64,000 nt of DNA, from assembly GCA_023393455.1 (NCBI GenBank), contig JAEWLJ010000013.1, positions 100,230-164,229 of the forward strand. Direction: 5' to 3'. This document shows, one piece after another, positions 1 to 8,936 of this stretch. The first letter of the stretch is position 1. Each line of letters starts with the position of its first letter. Source of the DNA: Methanobacteriota archaeon. GTDB taxonomy: Archaea > Halobacteriota > Methanomicrobia > Methanomicrobiales > Methanoculleaceae. Below the pieces are notes generated by a model, which ran no database searches, was not told where the DNA came from, and saw nothing but the letters and a program-made list of their open reading frames with translations. The position numbers and the translations under genes are program-made.

Positions 1-534
1 ATCGCGTTCGCTCCCCATCTGCATAACGCCGTTTTTTGACGCGATGGCAAGGACCGAGAACCCGGACCGGACGGCCTCGTAGGCGTATTCGTTCCCGCTC
101 GAGTCCAGGAACCGGACGGAGTCGATCCCTTCTGTGTAGCGCGCCCGGGTGTTCCCTACCCCCGGCACGCGTGCCGCCTCCTCGATCCCGGCAAGCAGCC
201 GGGTCTTCTCCTCGAGATCGACCTCCCGGGGGTCTTCACCGAGAGGAGGAACCCCGAGTACGCCGCGCGGCGCGGCGGCAAGGTCGAGATTGTCCTCCGT
301 GACCGCGGCGAGGCGCGATGCCGCCTCGACGAGGCTCTCCACCTCGCGTCTCGAGTCGATATCGACGTGATCGCGGGTGAGGAAACCCCATCCTTTCGGC
401 CCGAGCACCCGGACCACGGCTTTGTCAAAAAACGAGGTGCCTGCGGACTCGATCACGCCGTTGTCGATATCGACCAGGGTGATCTCGCCGCGTACGCACC
501 GGATATCATAGTATCGTACATCAACCATAGGCAT
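1..534 (-). CDS. tldD: TldD/PmbA-family metalloprotease, N-terminal part (runs off the window)
   Basis: Translating the minus strand from position 534 gives an open frame to the window edge starting MPMVDVRYYDIRC, followed by VIESAG, GPKGWGF and, further on, SVRFLDSSG. This matches the N-terminal domain of TldD/PmbA proteins, which act in peptide and protein maturation or breakdown. Only about 178 residues are inside the window, so the zinc-site residues of the C-terminal half cannot be checked. The start overlaps the lonB stop as TGATG, which suggests translational coupling; a second in-frame ATG lies at 528. The family assignment comes from the overall pattern, and TldD is preferred to PmbA only weakly. 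Confidence 0.75.
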   Translation of the reverse strand, partial: MPMVDVRYYDIRCVRGEITLVDIDNGVIESAGTSFFDKAVVRVLGPKGWGFLTRDHVDIDSRREVESLVEAASRLAAVTEDNLDLAAAPRGVLGVPPLGEDPREVDLEEKTRLLAGIEEAARVPGVGNTRARYTEGIDSVRFLDSSGNEYAYEAVRSGFSVLAIASKNGVMQMGSERD

Positions 535-2471
535 CAGACCGGAGAGTGCCCGACGCTCGGGTCAAAGACGGTAGTCGAGTTGACCGCCATCTTCCGGAGC
601 TTCGAGAGGAATCCTTCGCGGTTCTCGGGCATGAGCGCGTTCTGGAGAACCTCCTCGATGTGGTCGACCGGCACCACCTCGATCATCTCGCGGTAGCGGT
701 CCTCAATCAGGACATCGTCCAGGTTCGACCGCGGAATGATCACCTTCTTGATCCCGGCCTTTGCGGCCGCCTCGATCTTGTAGGTCACCCCGCCGATGGG
801 GAGGACATCGCCCCGGACCGAGAGAGAGCCGGTCATCGCGACGTCCTGGCGCACCGGGATGTTCTCGATGGCGCTGATCACTGCGGTGGCCACGGTCACG
901 GAGGCCGAATCGCCCTCCACGCCGCCGTAGGTACCGATGAACTGGACGTGGATGTCCATGTTCCGGATATCCTTCCCCGTGAACTTCTTGATCAGGGCGC
1001 TGACGTTCGTGATGGATTCTTTGGCAATATCCTGGAGCATGCCGGTCGCGATCACCGTGCCGGCCGCTCCCAGACTCGGGGTCACCTCGGCCATCACCGG
1101 GAGGATCGAGCCCGAGTCGCTGCCCATCACCGCAAGCCCGTTCACCCGGCCGACCTTGGTGCCTTCCACGACGGCGAGGTCGTAGTCACGGGTCCGCCGG
1201 ATGTACTCGTCGGAGATCTGGTCCTCGATCGAGCGGGAGGTCGACTTCGCGGCGAGGACGTGCTTCGCTGCGGTGAACTCCGCACCCTCCTGCCGGGCGA
1301 GGTCGCCCGCCACCCGGATCAGCCCGCCCATGTCACGGAGTTTCAGGGTCAGGTGACCCTTCCGGTTCGAGCGGCGCCGGGCTTCGCGGAGAATCTCGAG
1401 CATGGCCGCGCGGTCGAAGTGGGGGATCTTCCCGTCGTTCTTGACCTCCTGCGCGATGAACCGGAGGAACTTCTTCCGGTTCTCGGGGGTGTCCTCCATC
1501 GTCTCGCGCATATAGACCTCATAGCCGTAGCCCCGGATACGCGACCGGAGCGCCGGGTGCATCCCCTGGACGGCATCGAGGTTGCCTGCCGCGATCATCA
1601 CGAACCGGCAGGGAACCGGCTCTGTGCGGACCATCGCGCCGCTCGAGCGCTCGCTCTGGCCGGTGATCGGGAAGGTGCCCTCCTGGAGCGCGGTCAGCAG
1701 GTTCTGCTGGGAGTGGGGGGTGAGGGTGTTGATCTCGTCGATGAAGAGCACCCCGCCGTGCGCCTTATGGATCGCCCCTCCCTCGACACGGTCGTGGGAC
1801 GGCGTCTCAAGCCCGCCGCTCTGGAAGGGGTCGTGCCGGACGTCGCCGAGCAGGGCGCCCGCGTGCGAACCGGTGGCGTCGATGAAGGGCGCCGTGACGT
1901 TCTGGTCGTGGGATATCAGGAGCTTCGGGACCATCGCCTCCTCGCGGGGCATCGAGTACTTCAGCGCCATGAAGACGAATGCGGCGGCGATGATGCCCAT
2001 CAGCCACTGGGAGGTGATGATCGCGTAGCCGATGATACCGATGATGAGGAGCATGATGAGGGTGCTCCTCATCTGGATCTTCTTCCTCGCCTCCACTTTG
2101 TGGGCGTTCACGATCTGCTTGCCGCGGCTTGCCGGGACGGTCCGGATGATGGGGGTGTTGTTGTCCTCGGGATTCGGGTAGACCAGGATGTCCTGCAGTT
2201 CCTCTTTCGGGAGGAGCTCGGCCATCGCCTTCGCCAGCATCGATTTGCCGGTCCCGGGAGTGCCGATCATCATCACGTGCCTGCGCTGGACGGCGGCCTT
2301 CCGGATCACCTCGACGGCGTGCTCCTGGCCGATGACCTGGTCGATGAGATTCGGGGGTACTTCGATATCTGACGATGCGCTCATCTCAAGGCCGGAAAAG
2401 ACCTCTGTCCCCTCCAGTTCGTCGTTCGTGAGTTCAATGTTGGGAATTTCTGTTGTTTGCGTCGAATCCAT
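534..2471 (-). CDS. lonB: Archaeal Lon protease LonB, membrane-anchored
   Basis: LonB is the ATP-dependent membrane protease of archaea, degrading damaged and regulatory proteins at the inner face of the membrane. The 645-residue product has Walker A GTPGTGKS (about residues 70-77), two adjacent hydrophobic helices inserted in the AAA+ domain (about 136-171), Walker B VLFIDEIN, and a C-terminal protease domain with the catalytic serine in EGDSAS and the dyad lysine expected in the YKIEAAAKAG segment. A longer frame begins at 2519, but the TATA box at 2503-2510 lies inside that extension. The start at 2471 lies about 35 bases downstream of the TATA box and has AGAGGTAA upstream. It forms an operon with the tldD-like gene. 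Confidence 0.93.
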   Translation of the reverse strand: MDSTQTTEIPNIELTNDELEGTEVFSGLEMSASSDIEVPPNLIDQVIGQEHAVEVIRKAAVQRRHVMMIGTPGTGKSMLAKAMAELLPKEELQDILVYPNPEDNNTPIIRTVPASRGKQIVNAHKVEARKKIQMRSTLIMLLIIGIIGYAIITSQWLMGIIAAAFVFMALKYSMPREEAMVPKLLISHDQNVTAPFIDATGSHAGALLGDVRHDPFQSGGLETPSHDRVEGGAIHKAHGGVLFIDEINTLTPHSQQNLLTALQEGTFPITGQSERSSGAMVRTEPVPCRFVMIAAGNLDAVQGMHPALRSRIRGYGYEVYMRETMEDTPENRKKFLRFIAQEVKNDGKIPHFDRAAMLEILREARRRSNRKGHLTLKLRDMGGLIRVAGDLARQEGAEFTAAKHVLAAKSTSRSIEDQISDEYIRRTRDYDLAVVEGTKVGRVNGLAVMGSDSGSILPVMAEVTPSLGAAGTVIATGMLQDIAKESITNVSALIKKFTGKDIRNMDIHVQFIGTYGGVEGDSASVTVATAVISAIENIPVRQDVAMTGSLSVRGDVLPIGGVTYKIEAAAKAGIKKVIIPRSNLDDVLIEDRYREMIEVVPVDHIEEVLQNALMPENREGFLSKLRKMAVNSTTVFDPSVGHSPV

Positions 2472-2501
2472 CGTCGAGTTTACCTCTTTGCTGCACTGGT
2501 A

Positions 2502-2510
2502 CTTATATAA
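2502..2510 (-). promoter_or_regulatory. TATA box of lonB
   Basis: TTATATAAG on the minus strand, about 35 bases upstream of the chosen lonB start, predicts transcription from near 2480. This fixes the start at 2471, because the upstream methionine at 2519 would not be transcribed. Confidence 0.65.
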
Positions 2511-2552
2511 TTTATTCATCCTCGTTCAAATACTTTCTAGCAAAGGTGTTTC

Positions 2553-3410
2553 ATGAGGATAATCAGTACAGAACGGTCCCAGGTCCTGGCAGCCCGCGTT
2601 GCCGAAAAGTTGGGGATCCCATTGGTCGAGACGAAATTCACCCGGTTTCCCGACGGAGAGATGTACCTCCGGTGCGGTGAACTGGACGATGAGACCCTGA
2701 TCGTCAGCAGCATCGTTGATAATGATATGTTCGTGCAGACCCTTCTCGCTATCGATGCCGCCGACCGGTCAAGAAACACCCTGGTGGTCCCGTATCTCGG
2801 GTACTCGCGACAGGACAGGCGTTTCTTCCCGGGCGAGCCGATCAGCGCCCGGGCGATCGCGCGGGCGCTCTCGACCGGCATCGAGCGTGCGTTCGTGGTC
2901 AACGTCCATGACCCGGTCGATCTGGACTTCTTCAGCGTTCCGGCAAGGAATGTCACCATCGCTCCGGCGATCGGGGGTTACATCGGTGATCTGCACCTGA
3001 AGAACCCCCTGGTCCTCGCGCCGGACGAAGGGGCGATCGCATTTGCGACCGATGTTGCCGCGGTCGGTGGATGGGACTGCGATCACCTCGAAAAGACCCG
3101 GCTCTCGGGTGAGGACGTCAGGATCGCCCCGAAGACAATCAATGCAGCCGGGAGGGACACCGTGATCGTGGACGACATCATATCCACCGGGGGAACCCTC
3201 GCGACCGCCGCCTGCATGCTCCGGGAGCAGGGGGCAGCGTCCATCCACGCCGCCTGCGTCCACGGGGTGCTCACGAGCGGCGCCTACACCCGTCTGCGGG
3301 CGGCGGGAGTCTCGTCGGTCGTCTCCAGCGACACCTACGAGAACGCCTCAAGTTTCATATCGGCCGCAAGCGCTATCGCCACCGCGATCAGGGATGATGC
3401 TCACTGTTGA
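2553..3410 (+). CDS. prs: Ribose-phosphate pyrophosphokinase
   Basis: Makes phosphoribosyl pyrophosphate from ribose 5-phosphate and ATP for nucleotide, histidine and tryptophan synthesis. The 285-residue protein has the short archaeal (class III-like) length, an N-terminal RFPDGEMY segment, YSRQDRRF of the flexible nucleotide-binding region, and the PRPP-binding loop VIVDDIISTGGT. It is transcribed divergently from lonB. Its last 17 bases overlap the next gene (rtcA), so the two are probably translated together. Confidence 0.93.
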   Translation: MRIISTERSQVLAARVAEKLGIPLVETKFTRFPDGEMYLRCGELDDETLIVSSIVDNDMFVQTLLAIDAADRSRNTLVVPYLGYSRQDRRFFPGEPISARAIARALSTGIERAFVVNVHDPVDLDFFSVPARNVTIAPAIGGYIGDLHLKNPLVLAPDEGAIAFATDVAAVGGWDCDHLEKTRLSGEDVRIAPKTINAAGRDTVIVDDIISTGGTLATAACMLREQGAASIHAACVHGVLTSGAYTRLRAAGVSSVVSSDTYENASSFISAASAIATAIRDDAHC

Positions 3411-4380
3411 TGGGGGCCACCTCGAAGGAGGGGGGCAGATCCTCCGCCTGGCGGTCGTCCTCTCGGCGATCTCCGGCATACCAATCACGGTCGTCCGGGT
3501 CCGGGAGAACCGGGAGCGCCCGGGACTCGCGCCCCAGCACATCGCCGCAGTCCGGGCGGTCGCCGGGACCTGCGGTGCCGAATGCGCGGGGCTCGTGCCG
3601 AAAAGCCGCGAGATCACCTTCACCCCCGGTGCCCTCCGGCGTGCCGACCTCCATATCGATACCGGGACCGCGGGGAGCATCCCCCTTGTCCTCCAGGCAT
3701 GGCTCCCGGCTGCGCTCATTCGCGGCGGGAGCATAACGGTCGTGGGCGGAACCGAGGTGGCGCAGAGCCCGACGATCGATTACATCGACCGCGTCCTCGT
3801 CCCGGTGCTCCGCCGGGCTGGGGCCTCGATCGAGATTACGGTGCTTGAGCGGGGCTACTACCCGCGGGGAGGAGGGCGCGTCCGCGTAAGCGTGGAGCCG
3901 GGCCTCCCCGGCCCGATCTCGGTCCCGGAGGAGGAAGAGCGGTGCAGACTCATCTCCTGCTCGGCAGGGCTTCCCGGCCATGTCACGGAACGCCAGGCCG
4001 GCGCCGCCCGCGATCTCCTCAAGAGTGAACTCGATCTCCCCTGCACCGCGACCCTCGACCCCCGTGAGGGCGGGCCGAGCACCGGGAGTTCCGTCACCAT
4101 CTGGAGCGGGGCGAAGGGCGCCGTCGCCCTCGGACGGAGGGGGCTTCCCGCCGAGGAGGTGGGCCGGGCGGCCGCCCGGGCGTTCATCGAAGAACTCCGC
4201 AGCCCCGGCACGGTCGACGTCCATCTAGCCGATCAACTCCTGGTCTACCTCGCCCTCTCCGGTGGGGAGTACACCACCCATACCCTCTCGATGCACGCCA
4301 GAACCGCCTGCTCGCTCCTCGCAGAGTTCGGCCGCCCGGTCGAGTGTCGGGAGAACGGCACCGTGAGGTTCTCCGCATGA
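3394..4380 (+). CDS. rtcA: RNA 3'-terminal phosphate cyclase
   Basis: Converts a 3'-phosphate RNA end to a 2',3'-cyclic phosphate through adenylated enzyme and RNA intermediates. The 328 residues fit the family. Visible motifs are DGGHLEGGGQILR at the N-terminus, AQSPTIDYIDRV in the middle, and HLADQLLVYLAL near the C-terminus, where the histidine is the expected adenylation site. ATG codons at 3394 and 3397 both lie inside the end of prs. The gene ends in an ATGA overlap with nob1, so it sits in a tight prs-rtcA-nob1 operon. Confidence 0.93.
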   Translation: MMLTVDGGHLEGGGQILRLAVVLSAISGIPITVVRVRENRERPGLAPQHIAAVRAVAGTCGAECAGLVPKSREITFTPGALRRADLHIDTGTAGSIPLVLQAWLPAALIRGGSITVVGGTEVAQSPTIDYIDRVLVPVLRRAGASIEITVLERGYYPRGGGRVRVSVEPGLPGPISVPEEEERCRLISCSAGLPGHVTERQAGAARDLLKSELDLPCTATLDPREGGPSTGSSVTIWSGAKGAVALGRRGLPAEEVGRAAARAFIEELRSPGTVDVHLADQLLVYLALSGGEYTTHTLSMHARTACSLLAEFGRPVECRENGTVRFSA

Positions 4381-4832
4381 CCCTCGTCCTCGATGCTTCG
4401 GTCTTTTTTACGGAGATTCCCCTCGATGGCCCGATGGCGACCACTCCCTCGGTGGTCGGGGAACTCGCCGACCTCCACGCGAAGTGCCGGTTTGAGGTGC
4501 TCCTGGCGACAGGGCTTTCTGTCCGCGAACCTGGAGACGAGGCCCTCGCACGGGTCGATGAGGCCGCACACCGGACCGGAGATGCCGGGGTGCTCTCCGG
4601 AACCGACCGGGAGATCCTCGCGCTGGCGCTCGAACTCTCGGCCGTCCTCGTCACCGACGACTTCGCCGTCCAGAACGTCGCCCACCGTCTCGATATCGAG
4701 ACCCGGAGCATCCGGCAACGGCCCGCCCGGGCTATCCGGTGGCGCTACCGGTGCAGCGGGTGCGGCCGCTACTGGCGGGAGCCGGGGGAGTGCCGGGTCT
4801 GCGGCGCACCGGTCAGAAGAAAAGTTAAATAA
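4377..4832 (+). CDS. nob1: rRNA maturation endonuclease Nob1 (PIN domain and zinc ribbon)
   Basis: Nob1 cleaves the 3' end of the small-subunit rRNA precursor. The 151-residue protein has a PIN domain with acidic metal-binding residues in VLDAS (N-terminus) and VTDDFAV, and a C-terminal zinc ribbon with CSGCG and CRVCG pairs. The start at 4377 gives an ATGA overlap with the rtcA stop; a possible start at 4344 would add eleven unrelated residues. The short archaeal length fits. Confidence 0.9.
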   Translation: MTLVLDASVFFTEIPLDGPMATTPSVVGELADLHAKCRFEVLLATGLSVREPGDEALARVDEAAHRTGDAGVLSGTDREILALALELSAVLVTDDFAVQNVAHRLDIETRSIRQRPARAIRWRYRCSGCGRYWREPGECRVCGAPVRRKVK

Positions 4833-4853
4833 ACTACCCGGAGACTCTTCTCC

Positions 4854-5468
4854 ATGTCCGCCCTTGAAGAGTTGATCACGAAGGCAAAGGCGCTCCAGGC
4901 AGAAGGGCACACCCCTGGCCAGATATCCGATGAACTCGGCCTCTCTATGGAGACGGTCACCTGGCTGCTCACCCAGCAGAAGGGCATGGAGGCCCCAAAA
5001 GACGTCCACATCGACTGGACGGCGGTAGGGAGCCACGGTGCGCTCCTAAACGACATGGCGATGATGATGCTCAAACGCTTCCTCTACCTTGCGGAAGGAA
5101 GCGCCATCCGTGCCGTCGACGACCTCCCCGACACGGTCGTCGGCATTGCGCAGTCGGGCGCCCCGCTCGCCACCCTCATCGCCGCAGAGGAGGGGTTGAG
5201 GCTCGCGGTCTACCTCCCGGCGAAGCACAGCCGTAGCGAAACACCTACCGGGTCGCTCTCGGGCACCTTCTCCGCGATCACCGGGCAGCGGTGCATCATC
5301 GTCGACGATGTCGTTACGACCGGGACGACGCTCTCCGAGACGATCGGGTTCCTCCGGCAGCATGGGGCCGTGCCGATGGCGGTCTGGTCGCTCTTCGACA
5401 AGCGGGGCGCCCGGGAGATTGACGGGGTTCCAGTCCACTCGCTCTTCGTGATATCGAGGCTTGGTTGA
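4854..5468 (+). CDS. gfcR: HTH-phosphoribosyltransferase regulator, GfcR/PyrE-like
   Basis: The 204-residue protein has an N-terminal helix-turn-helix (LSMETVTWLL region, residues about 10-45) and a C-terminal phosphoribosyltransferase fold with the PRPP loop IIVDDVVTTGTT. This architecture is the archaeal orotate-phosphoribosyltransferase-like family that includes GfcR, which controls sugar metabolism genes in haloarchaea. A role in nucleotide or PRPP sensing is suggested by the neighbouring prs. It follows nob1 by 21 bases and ends the operon before a T-run. Catalytic activity is uncertain. Confidence 0.82.
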   Translation: MSALEELITKAKALQAEGHTPGQISDELGLSMETVTWLLTQQKGMEAPKDVHIDWTAVGSHGALLNDMAMMMLKRFLYLAEGSAIRAVDDLPDTVVGIAQSGAPLATLIAAEEGLRLAVYLPAKHSRSETPTGSLSGTFSAITGQRCIIVDDVVTTGTTLSETIGFLRQHGAVPMAVWSLFDKRGAREIDGVPVHSLFVISRLG

Positions 5469-5483
5469 CGACCCGGCTCACGC

Positions 5484-5489
5484 TTTTTT
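5484..5489 (+). terminator. T-run terminator after gfcR
   Basis: Six consecutive T residues 16 bases after the gfcR stop codon fit an archaeal oligo-T terminator for the prs-rtcA-nob1-gfcR operon. The remaining sequence up to the thermosome promoter (about 140 bases) shows no gene. Confidence 0.45.
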
Positions 5490-5631
5490 CAAACAACCCC
5501 GGGGTCCGCCTCCCGGAGCGGGGGGTACGGCCGGGTGCCCGTCGGGGGTACCGGGCGCGTAATACCACCTGACAGGCGATCCTTCCCCGTTGAATGGCCG
5601 GGGCACCGGAGGAAGAGCGACTCCCATCGAC

Positions 5632-5675
5632 TAATATATATAGAACCTCTGAACAAACCTAACGAGCAAAGGAGG
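5632..5675 (+). promoter_or_regulatory. Promoter and ribosome-binding site of the thermosome gene
   Basis: A long TATA box (TAATATATATAG, 5632-5643) is followed by AAAGGAGG at 5668-5675, eight bases before the ATG at 5684. The strong TATA box and near-perfect Shine-Dalgarno sequence fit a highly expressed chaperonin. Confidence 0.75.
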
Positions 5676-5683
5676 ATTATACA

Positions 5684-7261
5684 ATGCTTGCTGGACAGCC
5701 CATCATTATTTTACGGGACAATGTTGAGCGCACGCGTGGATTCGAGGCGCAGCGCTCGAATATCATGGCTGCAAAGGCGATTGCGGCCGCCGTTCGGACG
5801 ACCCTCGGTCCCCGGGGAATGGACAAGATGCTGGTCAGCTCCAGCGGTGACGTGGTGATCACGAACGACGGGGCAACCATCCTGCACGAGATGTCCGTGC
5901 AGCACCCCGGCGGCAAGCTGGTCGTTGAGGTTGCGGAGACCCAGGACGACGAGGTCGGCGACGGCACCACGACCGCGACCGTGCTCGTCGGGTCGATGAT
6001 GGAAGAGGCGGAGAAACTCCTCGCCCAGGAGGTGCACCCCACCATCATCGCACACGGCTACCAGCTCGGCATGGAGAAGGCTCTTGAGATCCTCGAGGAA
6101 CTGGCCATCGCCATCAGTGCCGACGACCGGGAGAACCTCATCAAGCTCGCCGGAACCGCCATGACCGGAAAGTCCATCGAGGCGATCAAAGACCTGATCT
6201 CCGGGATCGTGGTGGACGCGGTGCAGCAGGTCGCGGCCGAGACCGGCAAGGGCACCTACACCGTGGACGAGGACGACATCAAGATCAAGACGCAGGTCGG
6301 CGACTCGATGGACGACGCCAAACTGATCCGGGGCGTCGTCATCGACAAGAAACGTGTATTCGAGCAGATGCCCGAGGCGGTCACGGACGCCAGAGTCGCC
6401 CTGCTCGCCCAGCCGCTCGAGATCACGAAGACCCAGGTGAAGTCGAAGATCAAGATCACCTCCTCCGACCAGATGAAGGCGTTCTCCGAGCAGGAGCGCG
6501 AGTCCCTCCGGAAGCTTGCCGAGTTGATCGTCGCCTCCGGCGCGAACGTCGTCCTCTGCCAGAAGGGGATCGCCGACGCGGTGCAGTTCTACCTCGCAAA
6601 GCACGGCATTTACGCCCTCGAAGACGTGAAAGAAGAGGATATGAAGTTCGCCGCAAAGGCGCTCTGTGGCACCATCGTCAACAAGCCCGAGGAACTCACC
6701 GCGGAGACGCTCGGCCATGCCGAAGCAGCCAGGGAAGTCCCCGACGCCGACCTGACGATCATCTCCGGGTGCGAAAACCCGAAGGCCGTCACGATCCTCC
6801 TGCGCGGCACCTCCCAGCTCCTGCTGGACGAACTCGAGCGGGCGGTCTATGACGCAGCCAGGGTCATCCAGGACGCCATTGAGGACGGAAAGTTCGTCGT
6901 CGGCGGCGGATCGGTCGAGATCGAACTCCAACTCCGGCTCCGCGAGTACGCCTCAACCGTCGGCGGCAGGGCCCAGCTCGCCATAGAAGCGTTCGCGAAC
7001 GCGTTCGAGGTCATCCCGAGAACCCTCGCGGAGAACTCCGGATTCGACACCATCGACAAGGTCGTCGCTCTCCGGAAGGCCCACGCCGACGGCGCGAAGT
7101 ACGCCGGGCTCAACGTCTACACCGGCGAGATCGTCGACATGCACGAGGCCGGGGTCATCGAGCCCGAGCGCGTGAAGACCCAGGCGATCAAGAGCGCGAC
7201 CGAGACGGCCATGCTCCTCGTCCGCGTCGATGACATGATGATCACCCAGACCGGAAGATAG
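5684..7261 (+). CDS. thsA: Thermosome subunit (group II chaperonin)
   Basis: Subunit of the double-ring archaeal chaperonin that folds proteins in the cytoplasm with ATP. The 525 residues start near LAGQPIIIL and contain the family signatures RTTLGPRGMDKMLV, NDGATIL, the ATP-site GDGTTTATV, and the late GGGSVEIEL segment. The C-terminus ends MMITQTGR and lacks the GGM-rich tail seen in many thermosomes, so the inside of the cavity may differ. It has its own strong promoter and faces a convergent small gene 13 bases downstream. Confidence 0.95.
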   Translation: MLAGQPIIILRDNVERTRGFEAQRSNIMAAKAIAAAVRTTLGPRGMDKMLVSSSGDVVITNDGATILHEMSVQHPGGKLVVEVAETQDDEVGDGTTTATVLVGSMMEEAEKLLAQEVHPTIIAHGYQLGMEKALEILEELAIAISADDRENLIKLAGTAMTGKSIEAIKDLISGIVVDAVQQVAAETGKGTYTVDEDDIKIKTQVGDSMDDAKLIRGVVIDKKRVFEQMPEAVTDARVALLAQPLEITKTQVKSKIKITSSDQMKAFSEQERESLRKLAELIVASGANVVLCQKGIADAVQFYLAKHGIYALEDVKEEDMKFAAKALCGTIVNKPEELTAETLGHAEAAREVPDADLTIISGCENPKAVTILLRGTSQLLLDELERAVYDAARVIQDAIEDGKFVVGGGSVEIELQLRLREYASTVGGRAQLAIEAFANAFEVIPRTLAENSGFDTIDKVVALRKAHADGAKYAGLNVYTGEIVDMHEAGVIEPERVKTQAIKSATETAMLLVRVDDMMITQTGR

Positions 7262-7274
7262 GCCGTATACTACG

Positions 7275-7478
7275 TTATCCGCGCGAGGAGGCGAGGAAGA
7301 TCCGGACCTCCTCCTCCTCGATCTTTTTGTCCTGCGGCAGACTCCTGCCGCCGGAGAATACCAGCGCCGTATCCGGGTTGAACCCAAAGGAGAGGAGAGC
7401 GGTCTCATACGTGTCGCCCGGCCGCCCGCGGTAGACCAGCACGGTGTCGTCCGGGATAAGGGTGAACCGGCAGAGCAT
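7275..7478 (-). CDS. Small beta-grasp (ThiS/MoaD-like) protein, putative
   Basis: A 67-residue product. The spacing of a central GRPGDTYETAL helix and the segment GGRSLPQDKKIEEEEVRIFLASSRG-type tail (read in parts: SLPQDK, EEEEVRI, SSRG) resembles ThiS/MoaD/SAMP ubiquitin-like sulfur carriers. It ends in Arg-Gly rather than the Gly-Gly needed for activation by E1-like enzymes, so it may be a non-conjugating relative or need processing. It is convergent with the thermosome gene. The call rests on pattern only. Confidence 0.5.
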   Translation of the reverse strand: MLCRFTLIPDDTVLVYRGRPGDTYETALLSFGFNPDTALVFSGGRSLPQDKKIEEEEVRIFLASSRG

Positions 7479-7529
7479 ATCTCGATACTATTATAGTCGT
7501 AGAACCTAAATACTCTAGGCTGATTCTGT

Positions 7530-7614
7530 GCCGAGGTAGTCTAGTCCGGGAAGGCGGTGGCCTCGAAAGCCACTGGTGCCTGGCACCTCGGGAGTTCAAA
7601 TCTCCCCCTCGGCG
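7530..7614 (+). tRNA. tRNA-Ser (anticodon CGA)
   Basis: The 85-base sequence folds as a type II tRNA. The acceptor stem is GCCGAGG (7530-7536) with CCTCGGC (7607-7613) and discriminator G. The anticodon arm is GTGGC-CTCGAAA-GCCAC with CGA at 7564-7566. It has a long variable arm (TGCCTGGCACC region) and the T-loop GTTCAAAT. The discriminator G and long variable arm indicate serine rather than leucine. No intron is seen and CCA is not encoded. Confidence 0.95.
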
Positions 7615-7798
7615 TTTACTTTCGATAGATCCTGTTTTCTCCAGCTCGCTCTCCGGTCGAGCGGAGCAGAGTCCGGGCTGCACCCCCACACCGGATCCGG
7701 AGATCGTGGAGGGATGCCCTTTATCCCCGGCACGGCAGGAGTGCTCGCGAAGGAGGGGTGCCGGTATTCGGGAGAGAGGTGAGGTGAGGGCGCCCCAC

Positions 7799-8689
7799 TC
7801 ATGGCTCAAGGAGCCTCTTGTAGAAGAGTGTCTCGTCCGACCGCACCACGAGCACGGGGCACCGGGCATGCCGGATCGTCTTCTCGGCCACGCTCCCGAG
7901 GCGTAGGTACCCCAGCCCCGTGCGCCCGTTGGTCCCCATGACGATGAGGTCGTGCTCGCTCGACGCCCTGAGGATCTCGTTTGCCGGAGAGCCCGGGATG
8001 ATCACGGGAGTCACCAGAACGCCGAGTTTCCGGCCTTCGCTCGCCACATACTCCACGGCTTTACGGCAGACCTCGGGGGGGAACTTTTCAACGCCTCCTC
8101 CCGGAGAAAACCGGCTGCCCCCGGCGCTGCTGACGGAGAGTGCAGTCACCTCCGCATTGAAGGCTCTCGCCATCTCAAGCCCATACCTGGCGGCGGCCCA
8201 GGTGTTGCCGTTCCCGTCCGCGGGGATCAGTATCCGCCGGCAGTTCCATCCAACCGGGTGAGCGCTCCCGACGACGAGCACCGGGCAGGACGAGAACCGG
8301 ATCACTTTCTGCGCCACGCTCCCGAGGAGGAGGAGGGAGACCCCGGTACGGGCGGCGGTCCCCATGACGATGAGGTCGTAATCTCTCGATGCCTCAACGA
8401 TCTCCTTCGTCGGGTTGCCGTTCACCACCAGGGGATTGACGTCCACGCCCATCTGCCGGCCTTCGTCAACCGCATGGTTCACCGCGTCCATACATTCCCG
8501 GTAGAGCGAGGAGACCGCATCCGGGGCGGCATACTTCCCCGTGGGGGCATAGGTGCTGATGTCGTTGACCGAGAGTGCCGTGACAGTAGCCCGGGTGATC
8601 TTCGCCATCTTCAGGGCAAACGCGATCGCAGGGCCGGTGTTCTCGCTCCCGTCCGTCGGGATCAGAATTCTCCTTCTCTGCGGAATCAT
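7799..8689 (-). CDS. Tandem universal stress protein (two UspA domains)
   Basis: A 296-residue cytoplasmic protein made of two UspA domains. Each starts RRILIP and ends with the nucleotide-binding pattern G-x2-G-x9-G-S/T (VMGTAARTGVSLLLLGS in the first, VMGTNGRTGLGYLRLGS in the second). Such proteins bind ATP and respond to stress. The ATG at 8689 follows GGAGGTGA at ideal spacing; a GTG at 8698 overlaps that site and is less likely. It stands alone, downstream of the tRNA on the opposite strand. Confidence 0.9.
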   Translation of the reverse strand: MIPQRRRILIPTDGSENTGPAIAFALKMAKITRATVTALSVNDISTYAPTGKYAAPDAVSSLYRECMDAVNHAVDEGRQMGVDVNPLVVNGNPTKEIVEASRDYDLIVMGTAARTGVSLLLLGSVAQKVIRFSSCPVLVVGSAHPVGWNCRRILIPADGNGNTWAAARYGLEMARAFNAEVTALSVSSAGGSRFSPGGGVEKFPPEVCRKAVEYVASEGRKLGVLVTPVIIPGSPANEILRASSEHDLIVMGTNGRTGLGYLRLGSVAEKTIRHARCPVLVVRSDETLFYKRLLEP

Positions 8690-8936
8690 ACCCTTCACCT
8701 CCCCCGGCGCCCGCCGGGCCGCCCGGTCGTCACCCCGGAGAGCACCGCCCTGCCTCAGTCTCCCGGGGAGAGGTGCGTAATCAATAGGTTGGAGGAGACG
8801 GCCATAAAGTTCTCTGCTCCATCCGGCACGGGGCGGGGCGGTGAGAGCGCGCGCAGAAACGGGTCGTGATCGCTACCGATCCGGCCTTGCAGAGGGACTC
8901 AATACAGGGCTTTCCGGATCCCGGGCAGCTCTCGCA

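Noticed and set aside
546..2372. 608-codon open frame opposite lonB
   Set aside because: High G+C makes long antisense frames common. The translation has the Asp/His/Arg-rich composition of a shadow frame and no family motif.
2472..2519. N-terminal 16-residue extension of LonB
   Set aside because: It lies over the TATA box, so it would not be transcribed. The start at 2471 with AGAGGTAA is better.
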